Source: Streptomyces spiramyceticus (lineage in GTDB: Bacteria > Actinomycetota > Actinomycetes > Streptomycetales > Streptomycetaceae). Taken from it: a DNA stretch of 64,000 nt. The first letter of the stretch is position 1, and each line of letters begins with the position of its first letter. This document shows positions 16,884-25,223 of the stretch, one piece after another. Where the stretch lies: positions 1,488,001 through 1,552,000 of the forward strand of contig NZ_JARBAX010000002.1 of assembly GCF_028807635.1 (NCBI RefSeq). The letters are read 5' to 3'. Both the position numbers and the translations under genes were made by a program. Below the pieces are notes generated by a model. That model searched no databases, was not told the origin of the DNA, and saw only the letters and a program-made list of their open reading frames with translations.

Positions 16884-17006
16884 GGTGACCTCCTCGGTCG
16901 GGAGGGCGGGGGCTTTCCCTGCCTCTCACCCTTGCGTCGAACGGGAGACGGCCGGATCGACAGCTTCCCCGGAATTCTTCCGAGATTTTCCGGGGCCGCC
17001 ACGCGA

Positions 17007-18671
17007 TCAGCCCCGCTGGATTCCGTCGGTGTCGAGCAGCAGTCCTCTGAGGCCGTCCTGGGTCTGGGCGAGGATGGCGTTTCCGCGTTGTTCGACGGCG
17101 AGGTACCAGGTGCCCGGTGTCAGTTCTGCCACTGGTGTCAGTGAGCCGTCCTCGCTCAGGAGCTGCTGGGGCTCCGGTACGGCGAACCAGAACAGTGTGA
17201 AGTCCGGCTCCGGAGAGGCGGCCACCGCACCGGCCAGGCGCTTCGCCTTGCGCACGGTCTGCTGGGCACGGCTTTCCGCCACGCCGCTGTCGCCGCGCTG
17301 GATTCCGTCGGTGTCGAGCAGCAGTCCTCTGAGGCCGTCCTGGGTCTGGGCGAGGATGGCGTTTCCGCGTTGTTCGACGGCGAGGTACCAGGTGCCCGGT
17401 GTCAGTTCTGTCCCTGGTGGCAGTGAGCCGTCCGGGTTCTTCAGCGGACGCGGCACCGGTACGGCGAACCAGAACGGCTGGAAACCGGACTTTGCGGCTG
17501 CTGCCGTGTCCACGCCGCTGTCGCCGCGCTGGATCCCGTCGGTGTCGAGCAGGAATCCTCTGAGGCCGTCCTGGGTCTGGGCGAGGATGGCGTTTCCGCG
17601 TTGTTCGACGGCGAGGTACCAGGTGCCCGGCGTCAGTTCTGCCACTGGTGTCAGCGAGCCGTCCTCGCCCATGAGCGGACGCGGCACCGGTACGGCGAAC
17701 CAGAACAGCTTGAAGTCCGGTTCGGGACGGGCCGTCACGGCGTTCGCGAGGCGCTGCGCCGTCTCCACCGTCTGCCGGGCGCGGCGTTCCGCCTCCCGGC
17801 GCAGCTCCTCGTTCTCCAGACGCAACTGCTCCGCGCGCTTCTCCATCTGTACGAGCCGCATCTCGGCCTCCCTGTGCCGGAAGATGAGGCTTGACCGGTC
17901 GGGCGCGAAGGGCGGTGCGGCAGCCCCGGGCTCTGCAGCACGGTTACGCGCGATGGCGATGAGGCCGCCCGTGTTCCGGTTGCGCTGCTGCGGCAACGGC
18001 CGGGACTTGCTGGTGAGCCTCCGATGAAGGTGCCGGTAGAGGGTGTCCATGTCGAGCGGGTCGGGCCTGCCCGGGATGCCCTCGTTCAGGGTGGTGATCA
18101 GTTCACCGGTGAAGGCGGTGTACGTCTCCCCGGGAGGGGCCAGCGCCGGACGGGTCTCGGCGGACGCCGTGAGCAGGCACGTACCCTCAACGACGGCCTG
18201 GTCCGCGATGTGCGCGCTCGCGCTCATCCTGCCGAGCAGCGCGCGTCCGCTGTAGCAGCAGTCGAGGATCACCACCGTACGACGGGCACGCGCCTGCGGG
18301 TCCAGCACTGCCCGGCGCAGATACTCGTACCGCAGCGAGGTGTACTCGCGGTCGCGGTCCGAGTCGGGCAGGGCCAGATACAGCTCGTCGGTGTGAAGGT
18401 CTGTCAGGCCGTGCCCCGCGTAGTAGACGAGCAAGGTGTCCTGGGCCCGGCGGGCCCTCTCGCGCACGGTGTCCAGCACGTGCCCCGCACTGGCGGGCTG
18501 CGAGATCACCGTGCATGCCCCGGCGGGCAGCCCCCACACCGCGGGGTCGGTCAGGGCATTCCGCAGCCCTTCCAGGTTGCGGGCGACCGCCGGCAGGTTC
18601 TCCAGTTCGGCGTAGTCATGGACGCCCACCAGTACGGCTTCCGAGTGAGCCGGGTCCGACAATAAGGCCAC
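17007..18671 (-). CDS. Caspase-like (C14) protease with coiled coil and three C-terminal repeats, 554 aa
   Basis: Residues about 8-235 form a caspase-hemoglobinase domain: AVLVGVHDY strand, VYYAGHGL with His87, and VVILDCCYSG with Cys139, the expected dyad. Residues about 265-310 are a charged coiled coil (AEMRLVQMEKRAEQLRLENE). The rest is three repeats at about 318-381, 394-458 and 489-554, each FWFAVP..., ELTPGTWYLAVEQRGNAILA, then a DGLRGxLLDTDGIQRG end. GTG 18671 is taken because GGAG lies upstream and it follows the EACC1 stop by 2 bp; in-frame codons further up overlap EACC1. Codon 3 is TTA, the only one noticed in this gene. With EACC1 it forms an actinobacterial conflict-type module, so it is probably a suicide or defence effector; the repeats may sense the trigger. 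The trigger and substrate are unknown. Confidence 0.88.
   Translation of the reverse strand: MALLSDPAHSEAVLVGVHDYAELENLPAVARNLEGLRNALTDPAVWGLPAGACTVISQPASAGHVLDTVRERARRAQDTLLVYYAGHGLTDLHTDELYLALPDSDRDREYTSLRYEYLRRAVLDPQARARRTVVILDCCYSGRALLGRMSASAHIADQAVVEGTCLLTASAETRPALAPPGETYTAFTGELITTLNEGIPGRPDPLDMDTLYRHLHRRLTSKSRPLPQQRNRNTGGLIAIARNRAAEPGAAAPPFAPDRSSLIFRHREAEMRLVQMEKRAEQLRLENEELRREAERRARQTVETAQRLANAVTARPEPDFKLFWFAVPVPRPLMGEDGSLTPVAELTPGTWYLAVEQRGNAILAQTQDGLRGFLLDTDGIQRGDSGVDTAAAAKSGFQPFWFAVPVPRPLKNPDGSLPPGTELTPGTWYLAVEQRGNAILAQTQDGLRGLLLDTDGIQRGDSGVAESRAQQTVRKAKRLAGAVAASPEPDFTLFWFAVPEPQQLLSEDGSLTPVAELTPGTWYLAVEQRGNAILAQTQDGLRGLLLDTDGIQRG
17009..17726 (-). repeat. Three long near-identical repeats inside the caspase gene
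   Basis: Copies begin near 17010, 17296 and 17526 on the plus strand, each about 110-120 bp of nearly identical DNA, with the further FWFAVP-coding part also similar (to about 17205, 17475 and 17715). The best-matching blocks differ at only a few bases, including synonymous sites. Spacers between the units differ in length (about 30 and 13 residues) and sequence. Near-identity at silent sites indicates recent duplication or gene conversion. Confidence 0.9.
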
Positions 18672-18673
18672 GG

Positions 18674-19090
18674 TTACTCGCCGTCTCCGTCCGTCGAGGC
18701 GGGCGAGGGCCCGGTGTTCTCGTTCCAGAGCTTGAGGATCTGTTCGACCGTTTCGGGCGAGGCGCCTTCCAGGGTGACCACTACGCCGTTGCGTTCGAGC
18801 CGTACCTGCGGCGGGCGCGGACGGGAGCCCCGCCACGTGACCACGGCGGTGATCAGGCTGCCCAGCGCGATGCCGTTGGCGAGCACGACGTTGACGATGT
18901 CCAGGGCTCCGCCCATGTGACCCTGACCCGGCTGCCCGGACTTGGTGGTCACCTCTGCGCAGCCGCGCAGCTCGGGTTCCGCTGTCAGCCAGCGGTACAA
19001 CGACGTCGCGGACTCGGCGAGGTCAGCGCTGTGTGCGTCCTCCGTGCCGTTGCCGGCCGTGCCGTTGCTGAACGTGAGATTGAACTCCAC
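18674..19090 (-). CDS. EACC1 family (effector-associated constant component 1), 138 aa
   Basis: An N-terminal alpha/beta part (about 1-50, SADLAESATSLYRWLTAEPE) leads into a Gly-rich hydrophobic stretch (59-87, LDIVNVVLANGIALGSLITA) that could be a membrane helix or hairpin. A C-terminal domain follows (VRLERNGVVVTLEGASPETV then EQILKL). This order is that of EACC1, described by comparative genomics as an invariant partner of variable effectors (caspase, TIR and others) in actinobacterial conflict systems. It is first in the operon; the caspase GTG follows 2 bp after its stop, so they are translationally coupled. It may recruit or hold back the protease. GGAAGG is upstream of ATG 19090. Confidence 0.8.
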   Translation of the reverse strand: MEFNLTFSNGTAGNGTEDAHSADLAESATSLYRWLTAEPELRGCAEVTTKSGQPGQGHMGGALDIVNVVLANGIALGSLITAVVTWRGSRPRPPQVRLERNGVVVTLEGASPETVEQILKLWNENTGPSPASTDGDGE

Positions 19091-19515
19091 GCCCCTGGTT
19101 CCTTCCCCCGACAGTGCTCAGAAGTGCTCATCGTAGAGGTCGGCCTGCGCGAGTACCGGCGTTTCCGGGGGCCCCGTGGCATCGGTCTTGCGGCTGGTAC
19201 GACGGGCCAGGACACCGCGGTCGCTGCAGTGAGCCACCAGAACGCATTGCTGCGAGAAGACAGCCGAACTGCCCAACTACGAAGAAACAGAAGGGCTCAA
19301 CCCCGAGGGCAGCGAGTTCTGCGTACTGCGCAGCGCCGAGGACCGGAAGGCGGGCGAGGCCGAAGACGCCCCGCACACGCGTAGCTGAGGCAGTTGCTGC
19401 CACCGTCACGGGCGTTGAGCCATCCGCAGCACGTCGCCCGGGCGATCGGCGCCGCCACCTCCGGCGACTGCGCTACTTTTCGTACGCCGATCCGTACCGA
19501 AAGTGAGTGTTTGTC
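19091..19515. other. Intergenic region between EACC1 and the 46-aa gene
   Basis: This 425-bp stretch must carry the divergent promoters of the EACC1-caspase operon and the small gene at 19516. I see no convincing full gene. One plus-strand frame between about 19247 and 19388 is protein-like (AELPNYEETEGLNPEGSEF), lacks a start and is bounded by stops, so it may be a relic. Near the EACC1 start the sequence CAGTGCTCAGAAGTGCTCAT (19112-19131) contains AGTGCTCA twice, 11 bp apart. Confidence 0.5.
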
Positions 19516-19656
19516 ATGAGTGAGTACGACGAGTACCCCACCCCGTCGCAGGCTGAGGGCGAGGACGACAATCCGGCCGAGGAGCAGCACCCCAGTACTC
19601 CCAGACTCACTCCGTCCCAGGCAGAAGGCGAGCGTACGGAGGACGACGAGACCTGA
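19516..19656 (+). CDS. Acidic 46-aa peptide with duplicated TPSQAEGE motif
   Basis: ATG 19516 opens a 46-codon frame rich in Asp, Glu, Pro and Gln. The motif TPSQAEGE occurs twice (residues about 9-16 and 32-39), separated by an acidic linker, and the peptide ends TEDDET. There is no Cys, no signal peptide and no membrane segment. Codon use matches real genes. I do not recognise a named family. It is divergent from the EACC1-caspase operon. It could be a small regulator, a protein-interaction peptide or a precursor with two core-like repeats. Confidence 0.5.
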   Translation: MSEYDEYPTPSQAEGEDDNPAEEQHPSTPRLTPSQAEGERTEDDET

Positions 19657-19782
19657 TCGCACCTGCCGGAGCCTTGGAGATCTAACGGCATCTCGCCCCG
19701 CGGGATGCCGATCTCCTTCTTCCCCGCTGCCGTACGAGGCAAGCCTGAAAAATCACTTGATCCAACTGATTACAGTTTCGGC

Positions 19783-20265
19783 ATGACGACGACACTCCGC
19801 CTGGCGGAGATCACTGACGACAACTTCGACGCCGCGATCGGCCTGAAGGTACGCCCCGACCAGGAGCACCTGGTCGCACCCGTCATCAGGTCCCTGGCCG
19901 AGGCGTACGTGAACCCGGACACAGCCTGGCCTCGCCTCATCCTCGACGGCGACCGGCCCGTCGGCTTCCTCATGGCCTTCATCGACAGAGACTTCGCCGG
20001 CGACGGCAAGGGCACCGATATCCGCTCGGGCCTGTGGCGCCTCAACATCGCCGCAGGCGAACAGGGCCGCGGCTACGGCCGCTTCGCCGTCCAATCGGTG
20101 GCCGATGAAATCCGCCGCCGCGGCGGCACCCGTCTCACCACCACCTGGCTCCCGGGCGACGACGGCCCCGAGGGCTTCTACCTGGGGCTCGGGATCCGGC
20201 CGACGGGGGAAATGAGCGGGGACCAGAAGGTCGGGGAATTGGAATTGGGGGAGGTTCAGCGCTGA
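19783..20265 (+). CDS. GNAT acetyltransferase, polyamine type (BltD/SpeG-like), 160 aa
   Basis: The N-terminus LRLAEITDDNFDAAIGLKV and the following EHLVAPVIRSLAEAYVNPDT match the Blt/SpeG group of GNATs, where the N-terminal acidic residues bind polyamines. The acetyl-CoA loop is EQGRGYGRFAVQ and the end is GFYLGLGIRPTG. It should acetylate spermidine-like amines. ATG 19783 is preferred over upstream starts since it matches the family N-terminus. Its end overlaps the convergent PEBP gene by 10 bp. Confidence 0.85.
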   Translation: MTTTLRLAEITDDNFDAAIGLKVRPDQEHLVAPVIRSLAEAYVNPDTAWPRLILDGDRPVGFLMAFIDRDFAGDGKGTDIRSGLWRLNIAAGEQGRGYGRFAVQSVADEIRRRGGTRLTTTWLPGDDGPEGFYLGLGIRPTGEMSGDQKVGELELGEVQR

Positions 20266-20708
20266 TAGAGGCCGAAGAATGTGCCGCTGGCCAATTGCCG
20301 GTCGTCCACTGCGGCGTGCACGTCATCGGCGCTCGCGTTGTCGCCCAGAGCGGTCGGCTCCGGGAGTGCGTAGATGCGGAAGAAGTACCGGTGCGCCTTG
20401 TCGCCGGCGGGAGGACGCGGTCCGCCCCACCCGCGGTCGCCGAAGCCGTTGAGCCGTTCCTTTCCGCCGCGTGGCGTCTGCCCGGCCTCCACACCGTCGC
20501 TCGCGGGGTCGATGCCTGTGACCAGCCAGTGCATGAAGGTCCCGCTGGGCGCGTCGGGGTCCTCACACAGCAACAGCAGCTCCGAAGTGCCATCGGGCAC
20601 ACCGGACCAGGACAGATCGGGGGAGACGTCTTCTCCGTCCTTGGAATAGCGGCGCGGGATGAGCGCCCCGTCGTTGAATGCGGAACTCTTGAGTTCGATT
20701 CCAGCCAT
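20256..20708 (-). CDS. YbhB/YbcL-type PEBP protein, 150 aa
   Basis: A phosphatidylethanolamine-binding-protein fold of the bacterial Raf-kinase-inhibitor-like group: YSKDGEDVSPDLSWSGVPDG, the ligand-site CEDPDAPSGTFMHWLV and the GDKAHRYFFRIYAL strand. No signal peptide is present, so it is cytosolic. The function of bacterial members is unsettled. ATG 20708 fits the family N-terminus; the longer frame to 20765 does not. It is convergent with the GNAT gene. Confidence 0.9.
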   Translation of the reverse strand: MAGIELKSSAFNDGALIPRRYSKDGEDVSPDLSWSGVPDGTSELLLLCEDPDAPSGTFMHWLVTGIDPASDGVEAGQTPRGGKERLNGFGDRGWGGPRPPAGDKAHRYFFRIYALPEPTALGDNASADDVHAAVDDRQLASGTFFGLYQR

Positions 20709-20860
20709 GCAAGCAGTGGTACCCCGCCCTGGCGCAGGTCTGCGGAGCCGGTCGGCAAAATGCACCGAGTGGCGCAGAGCTTGTCGACGAACGCTCGGTG
20801 CGGACTGTCCCGATCACAACACTCGGTTGAAGTCCTCTCGCCTGCATGGCGTTTCTGCCC

Positions 20861-20884
20861 GTCCCTGCCCCGTCGGGCAGGGAC
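20861..20884. promoter_or_regulatory. Perfect hairpin in the cold-shock gene leader
   Basis: GTCCCTGCCC (20861-20870) and GGGCAGGGAC (20875-20884) form a 10-bp perfect stem with a CGTC loop, 60 bp before the cold-shock start. The surrounding leader resembles that of the second cold-shock gene at 37.15 kb (shared GTTTCTGC-C/T-CGTC and CCCGTT-TTCAT-AGGGAGA blocks), but the second copy lacks a perfect stem. It could be a thermosensitive leader element or a terminator for upstream transcription. Confidence 0.5.
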
Positions 20885-20944
20885 AATCACCGTCGACCCG
20901 CACGACGTGGGGCTCGCTACCCGTTTTTCATGAGGGAGATCGAC

Positions 20945-21148
20945 ATGGCCACCGGCACTGTGAAGTGGTTCAACGCGGAAAAGGGCTTCGGCTTCATCGA
21001 GCAGGACGGCGGCGGCCCCGACGTGTTCGTCCATTACTCGGCCATTGCCAGCAGCGGGTACCGCGAGCTCAACGAGGGCCAGAAGGTCCAGTTCGACGTC
21101 ACCCAGGGACCGAAGGGCCCGCAGGCGGAAAACGTCACGCCCGCCTGA
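20945..21148 (+). CDS. Cold-shock domain protein, copy 1, 67 aa
   Basis: A full CspA-type domain with both RNA-binding motifs: GFGFI (RNP1) and VFVHYSAI (RNP2), starting [14 protein letters not shown]. It binds single-stranded RNA or DNA and acts as an RNA chaperone. GAGGGAG lies upstream of ATG 20945. The protein is identical to that encoded at 37255 although the DNA differs at silent sites. A long leader with a hairpin suggests post-transcriptional control. Confidence 0.95.
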   Translation: MATGTVKWFNAEKGFGFIEQDGGGPDVFVHYSAIASSGYRELNEGQKVQFDVTQGPKGPQAENVTPA

Positions 21149-21187
21149 ACCGGCCTGCGCGCCGGATCACCGCAGTAAGGCCGTCGG

Positions 21188-22207
21188 TCACTGCACGACG
21201 AGCACGGCCACCCCGGTGAGCCGACCGGCCCCCAGATCGTCCAGGGCCCGGTCGGCCCGCCGCATCGGATAGCTCGTCACCCGGACGGTGGGTCGCAGCC
21301 GCGCTGCCTCGGCGAGGTACGCGCGGCCGTCCTCGCGGGTGTTGGCGGTGACGCTTCGCACAGTCCGTTCCTGGAACAAGTGGCGGGCGTATTCGAGCGG
21401 GGGGATGGCGCTCAGGTGGATCCCGGCGATCGCGAGCGTGCCGCCCCGGTCCAGCGCCGACAGCGCCACCGGCACCAGGTGCCCGGCCGGTGCGAACAGG
21501 ATCGCGGCGTCCAGCGGCTCCGGTGGTGCGCCGGCTCCGGCTGATGCCGCCCCCAGTTCCAGGGCCAGCCGCTGCGCCGTAGGTGACCGCGTGACGACGT
21601 GGACGTCGGCACCCCGGGCGATGGCGAGCTGGGCGGTCAGGTGTGCGGAGGCGCCGAATCCGTAGATGCCCAGCCGGCCGCCCGGCGGCAGGTCGGCCCG
21701 CTGGAGAGCCCGGTAGCCGATGATTCCCGCGCACAACAGGGGTGCGGCTTCCTCGTCGTTCCACCCTTCCGGAAGGCGGTAGGCGAACCGGGCGTCCACG
21801 ACGAGGTGTTCGGCGAATCCGCCGTCGATGTCCCAGCCGGTGTAGCGCGAGCTCGGGCACAGGTTTTCGCGCCCCGTACGGCAGTAGCGGCACTCACCGC
21901 AGGTTCCCGCCAGCCAGGCGGCCCCCACCCGGTCACCGGGGCGGAAGTCCTGGACGGCGTGTCCGGCATCGACAACCTCGCCGACCACCTCGTGGCCCGG
22001 CGTGCACTGTGGCTTGCGAGGGGCCAGGTCGCCTTCGGCCAGGTGCAGGTCGGTCCGGCACACCCCACAGGTGCGCACGCGCACCAGCAGTTCGTACGGT
22101 CCGGGCTGGGCAATCCGGCGCTCCACCAGGCGCAGCGGGGCGGACGAGATCGGACCCGGGCGCTCCACGACCCAGGCGGACGTCGCCCCACGGCTTGGTG
22201 GCGCCAT
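21188..22207 (-). CDS. Zinc-binding alcohol dehydrogenase, 339 aa
   Basis: Catalytic zinc ligands are seen in [15 protein letters not shown] and CTPGHEVVG, and the four-Cys structural zinc site in [17 protein letters not shown]. The Rossmann loop is [16 protein letters not shown], somewhat unlike the usual GxGGLG, as in the AdhA subgroup found in mycobacteria and streptomycetes. It should oxidise alcohols or reduce aldehydes with NAD(P)H. It is the last gene after the J-DnaK-GrpE-HspR-like series, 81 bp behind the regulator, which hints at a role in aldehyde or heat damage. Confidence 0.9.
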   Translation of the reverse strand: MAPPSRGATSAWVVERPGPISSAPLRLVERRIAQPGPYELLVRVRTCGVCRTDLHLAEGDLAPRKPQCTPGHEVVGEVVDAGHAVQDFRPGDRVGAAWLAGTCGECRYCRTGRENLCPSSRYTGWDIDGGFAEHLVVDARFAYRLPEGWNDEEAAPLLCAGIIGYRALQRADLPPGGRLGIYGFGASAHLTAQLAIARGADVHVVTRSPTAQRLALELGAASAGAGAPPEPLDAAILFAPAGHLVPVALSALDRGGTLAIAGIHLSAIPPLEYARHLFQERTVRSVTANTREDGRAYLAEAARLRPTVRVTSYPMRRADRALDDLGAGRLTGVAVLVVQ

Positions 22208-22288
22208 CGTCGGTCTCCTGTCTCAGACCCCTCGTCTCAGACCCGTGCCTCAGCCCTTGGTGCCCTTGGTGCTTCAGCCCCTGGCGTT
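22208..22288 (-). repeat. Short imperfect repeats between the HspR-like and ADH genes
   Basis: On the minus strand this 81-bp spacer contains GGGCTGA-type, CACCAAGGG/CACCAAGGG and GGTCTGAGAC/GGTCTGAGAC doublets in a row. They look like slippage products. No hairpin strong enough for a terminator is seen, so read-through from the chaperone genes into the ADH gene is possible. Confidence 0.4.
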
Positions 22289-22621
22289 TCAGCCGGGACG
22301 CTGCTGGTCGGCAGGCAGCCGCCCCCGCTCGACGACCGCGTCCCGCGCGGCCAGTTCGGCCTCCAGGCCGCGGATGTGCGCCTTCAGGGCCAGCACCCGG
22401 CGGACCCCGGCGAGAGTGAGCCCTTCGTCGATCAGCTTCATCGCCTCGGCCACCAGGCTGATCTCGCGTCGCGAGTACCGGCGCTGACCTCCGGCCGACC
22501 GCGCCGGAACGACGACGCCCTGCTCGTCCAGGCGCCGCAGGAAGGTGACCCGGGCGTCCAGCATCTTTGCGACCTGTCCGATGGTGTAGAGCGCGGCATC
22601 GGCGTCATCGATGGGCAGCAC
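22289..22621 (-). CDS. HspR-like MerR-family regulator, 110 aa
   Basis: A MerR winged helix spans about residues 11-75 (ALYTIGQVAKMLDARVTFLR, AGGQRRYSRREISLV), followed by GLTLAGVRRVLALK and a short helix, as in HspR, the repressor of dnaK operons. It lies after dnaK-grpE, as in the classical dnaK-grpE-dnaJ-hspR operon. GTG 22621 is the only start in this frame; AGGAGG lies 11 bp upstream. I did not find the typical HAIR operator (CTTGAGT-N7-ACTCAAG) at the operon promoter, so the binding site may differ. Confidence 0.8.
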   Translation of the reverse strand: MLPIDDADAALYTIGQVAKMLDARVTFLRRLDEQGVVVPARSAGGQRRYSRREISLVAEAMKLIDEGLTLAGVRRVLALKAHIRGLEAELAARDAVVERGRLPADQQRPG

Positions 22622-22703
22622 GTTGACGCGCGCCTCCTGCCAGGGGCGGCCGGCGCCGCCCGTCGGGGCCGGCGTCGCGCTCGGCCGGCCGTCGGGCCAT
22701 GGC

Positions 22704-23336
22704 TCACACCTCCTGCCTGTGCGGACCGGTGGGCGGTTCGGCGACCGCCACCTCGGCGGCGCGCAGGAGGTGGTCGCCGACCCGGTAGCCCGGGCGCAGG
22801 ATCGCGGTACAGGTGGGGCGTTCGACCTCGTCGGTATGGCTGTACGAGATGGCCTCGTGCACGAACGGGTCGAAGGGGTCGCCCACCGCGCCGAAGCGCT
22901 GCAGGCCCATGGCCGCCAGTTCCGACCGCAGCGCCTCGGCGACGCGCTCGAAGCCGCCGGTCACCTCGCCCTGCTGGGTGGCCTCGGTGACGGCGTCGAG
23001 TACGGGAAGGAGCCGCCCGAGCACGTTGGCCACGGCGATCTCGCGGACCGCCAGGCGGTCGCGGCGTACGCGCTTGCGGTAGTTGTCGTACTCGGCCTTC
23101 AGCCGTTGCAGGTCGGCCGTGCGTTCACGCAGTTCCGCACGGAGCACCTCCTCCCGGGACGGCCGGGGGGCGTCGCTCCCGCCACGTCCGGACGGCGCGT
23201 CGGCCGCCCGGCGGGTCCGCTCACCGGGGCCGGTGGCATGGGTCGACAGGGCGGCCGGGGGACCGCCGCGCCGCCCTTCACGGACGATCTCGAGCGGCGC
23301 ATCGGGGTGGCCGCTGACATCGGTCGGACGGTTCAT
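22704..23336 (-). CDS. grpE: GrpE-type nucleotide exchange factor, 210 aa
   Basis: The disordered N-terminus (1-65) leads into the long dimerisation helix ([20 protein letters not shown]) and the beta-domain with [17 protein letters not shown] and [18 protein letters not shown]. The GDPFDPxxHEA signature is diagnostic. It releases ADP from DnaK. Its ATG overlaps the dnaK stop by 4 bp. The N-terminal extension differs from the housekeeping streptomycete GrpE, in line with a second chaperone set. Confidence 0.93.
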   Translation of the reverse strand: MNRPTDVSGHPDAPLEIVREGRRGGPPAALSTHATGPGERTRRAADAPSGRGGSDAPRPSREEVLRAELRERTADLQRLKAEYDNYRKRVRRDRLAVREIAVANVLGRLLPVLDAVTEATQQGEVTGGFERVAEALRSELAAMGLQRFGAVGDPFDPFVHEAISYSHTDEVERPTCTAILRPGYRVGDHLLRAAEVAVAEPPTGPHRQEV

Positions 23337-25213
23337 CCCTCGCCTCCTCGCTGCCTGTCCTCCTCATCGACGATCTCCGCGTCGACGACGTCCTCCTCGT
23401 CGCCGGCCTGCGCACCCGAAGTGCTCTCGCCCGACCCGCCGGCGCCCGCAGAGGAGCTCTGCGCCTGCGCATCGGCGTACATGGCCTGGCCGAGCTTCTG
23501 GCTGACCACGGCCACCTTCTCGGTCGCCTCGCGGATGGCCGGGGAGTCCTCGCCCTTGAGCTTCTCCTTCAGCTCGGCGACAGCGGCCTCCACCTCCGTC
23601 TTGACCTCGCCGGGCACCTTGCCCTCGTTGTCCTTGAGGAACTTCTCCGTCTGGTAGACGAGCTGCTCGGCCTGGTTGCGGGTCTCGGCGGCCTCACGGC
23701 GCCTGTGGTCCTCCTCCGCGTGCTGCTCGGCTTCGCGGACCATCCGGTCGATGTCGTCCTTCGGCAGCGCGGAGCCGCCGGTGACGGTCATCCGCTGCTC
23801 CTTGCCGGTGCCGAGGTCCTTGGCGGCCACGTGCATGATGCCGTTGGCGTCGATGTCGAACGTGACCTCGATCTGCGGGACTCCACGCGGGGCCGGCGGC
23901 AGACCGGTCAGCTCGAACATGCCGAGCTTCTTGTTGTACGACGCGATCTCGCGCTCGCCCTGGAAGACCTGGATCTGCACGGACGGCTGGTTGTCCTCGG
24001 CCGTCGTGAAGACCTCGGAGCGCCTGGTCGGGATCGTCGTATTGCGCTCGATCAGCTTCGTCATGATGCCGCCCTTGGTCTCGATACCGAGCGACAGCGG
24101 CGTCACGTCGAGGAGCAGAACGTCCTTGACCTCACCCTTCAGAACACCGGCCTGCAGTGATGCGCCGATGGCGACGACCTCGTCCGGGTTCACACCCTTG
24201 TGCGGGTCCTTGCCGGTCAGCTCCTTGACCAGCTCGGTCACAGCGGGCATCCGGGTCGAGCCGCCGACCAGGATCACATGGTTGATGTCAGCGAGCTTGA
24301 TCTTCGCGTCCTTCACCGCATTGTGGAACGGGGCCTTGCACCGCTCCAGCAGGTCGGCGGTCAGCTGCTGGAACTGCGAGCGCGTGAGCTTCTCGTCCAG
24401 GTGCAGCGGGCCCTCGGCCGACGCACTCAGATAGGGCAGGTTGATGTTGGTCTCGGTCGCGGCCGACAGCTCGATCTTGGCCCGCTCGGCGGCCTCGCGC
24501 AGCCGCTGCGTGGCCATCTTGTCCTTGGACAGGTCGATGCCGTACGCGTTCTTGAACTGCTTGGCCAGGTGATCCACGACCCGCTGGTCCCAGTCGTCAC
24601 CGCCCAGGTGCGTATCGCCGTTGGTGGCCTTCACCTCGACCACGCCCTCGCCGATCTCCAGCAGCGATACGTCGAACGTGCCGCCACCGAGGTCGAACAC
24701 GAGGATGGTCTGGTCGTTCTCCTTGTCCAGGCCGTAGGCGAGCGCCGCGGCCGTCGGCTCGTTGATGATCCGCAGCACCTTCAGGCCCGCGATCTCCCCG
24801 GCTTCCTTGGTCGCGGTGCGCTGGGAGTCGTTGAAGTAGGCCGGAACGGTGATGACCGCGTCCGTCACGTCCTCACCCAGGTACGCCTCGGCGTCGCGCT
24901 TGAGCTTCTGCAGCACGCGCGCGGAAATCTCCTGAGCGGTGTAGCGCTTGCCGTCGATGTCCCCGCTGTCCGGGAAACGCCACTGCGCCTCGCCCACGTG
25001 GCGCTTGACCGAACGTGCGGTGCGCTCAATGTTGGTTACGGCCTGCCGCTTGGCGATCTCGCCCACCAGCACGTCACCGCTCCTCGCGAAACCGACCACC
25101 GAGGGGGTCGTCCGGGCGCCCTCGGTGTTGGTGATGACCGTGGGCTCACCGCCCTCCAGCACACAGACCACCGAGTTCGTCGTACCAAGGTCGATACCCA
25201 CTGCACGTGCCAT
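23333..25213 (-). CDS. dnaK: DnaK-type Hsp70 chaperone, 626 aa
   Basis: The ATPase domain shows [37 protein letters not shown] and [10 protein letters not shown]. The substrate domain begins [19 protein letters not shown], and the tail ends [11 protein letters not shown] as in housekeeping DnaK. ATG 25213 fits the family start and is preceded by GAGGAGAAGG; the longer frame to 25402 overlaps the J-protein gene. It is the second gene of the operon, after a non-canonical J protein, and overlaps grpE. The full-length DnaJ usual in this operon is absent. Confidence 0.96.
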   Translation of the reverse strand: MARAVGIDLGTTNSVVCVLEGGEPTVITNTEGARTTPSVVGFARSGDVLVGEIAKRQAVTNIERTARSVKRHVGEAQWRFPDSGDIDGKRYTAQEISARVLQKLKRDAEAYLGEDVTDAVITVPAYFNDSQRTATKEAGEIAGLKVLRIINEPTAAALAYGLDKENDQTILVFDLGGGTFDVSLLEIGEGVVEVKATNGDTHLGGDDWDQRVVDHLAKQFKNAYGIDLSKDKMATQRLREAAERAKIELSAATETNINLPYLSASAEGPLHLDEKLTRSQFQQLTADLLERCKAPFHNAVKDAKIKLADINHVILVGGSTRMPAVTELVKELTGKDPHKGVNPDEVVAIGASLQAGVLKGEVKDVLLLDVTPLSLGIETKGGIMTKLIERNTTIPTRRSEVFTTAEDNQPSVQIQVFQGEREIASYNKKLGMFELTGLPPAPRGVPQIEVTFDIDANGIMHVAAKDLGTGKEQRMTVTGGSALPKDDIDRMVREAEQHAEEDHRRREAAETRNQAEQLVYQTEKFLKDNEGKVPGEVKTEVEAAVAELKEKLKGEDSPAIREATEKVAVVSQKLGQAMYADAQAQSSSAGAGGSGESTSGAQAGDEEDVVDAEIVDEEDRQRGGEG

Positions 25214-25223
25214 TGCCTTCTCC

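Noticed and set aside
15280..16929. 549-residue minus-strand frame across ECF42 and YCII
   Set aside because: It is an off-phase reading of the two real genes and is Arg/Gly/Pro-rich low-complexity sequence.
17009..17726. CRISPR-like or tandem non-coding array
   Set aside because: The repeats are long, in frame and code for a structured protein segment; spacers are coding as well.
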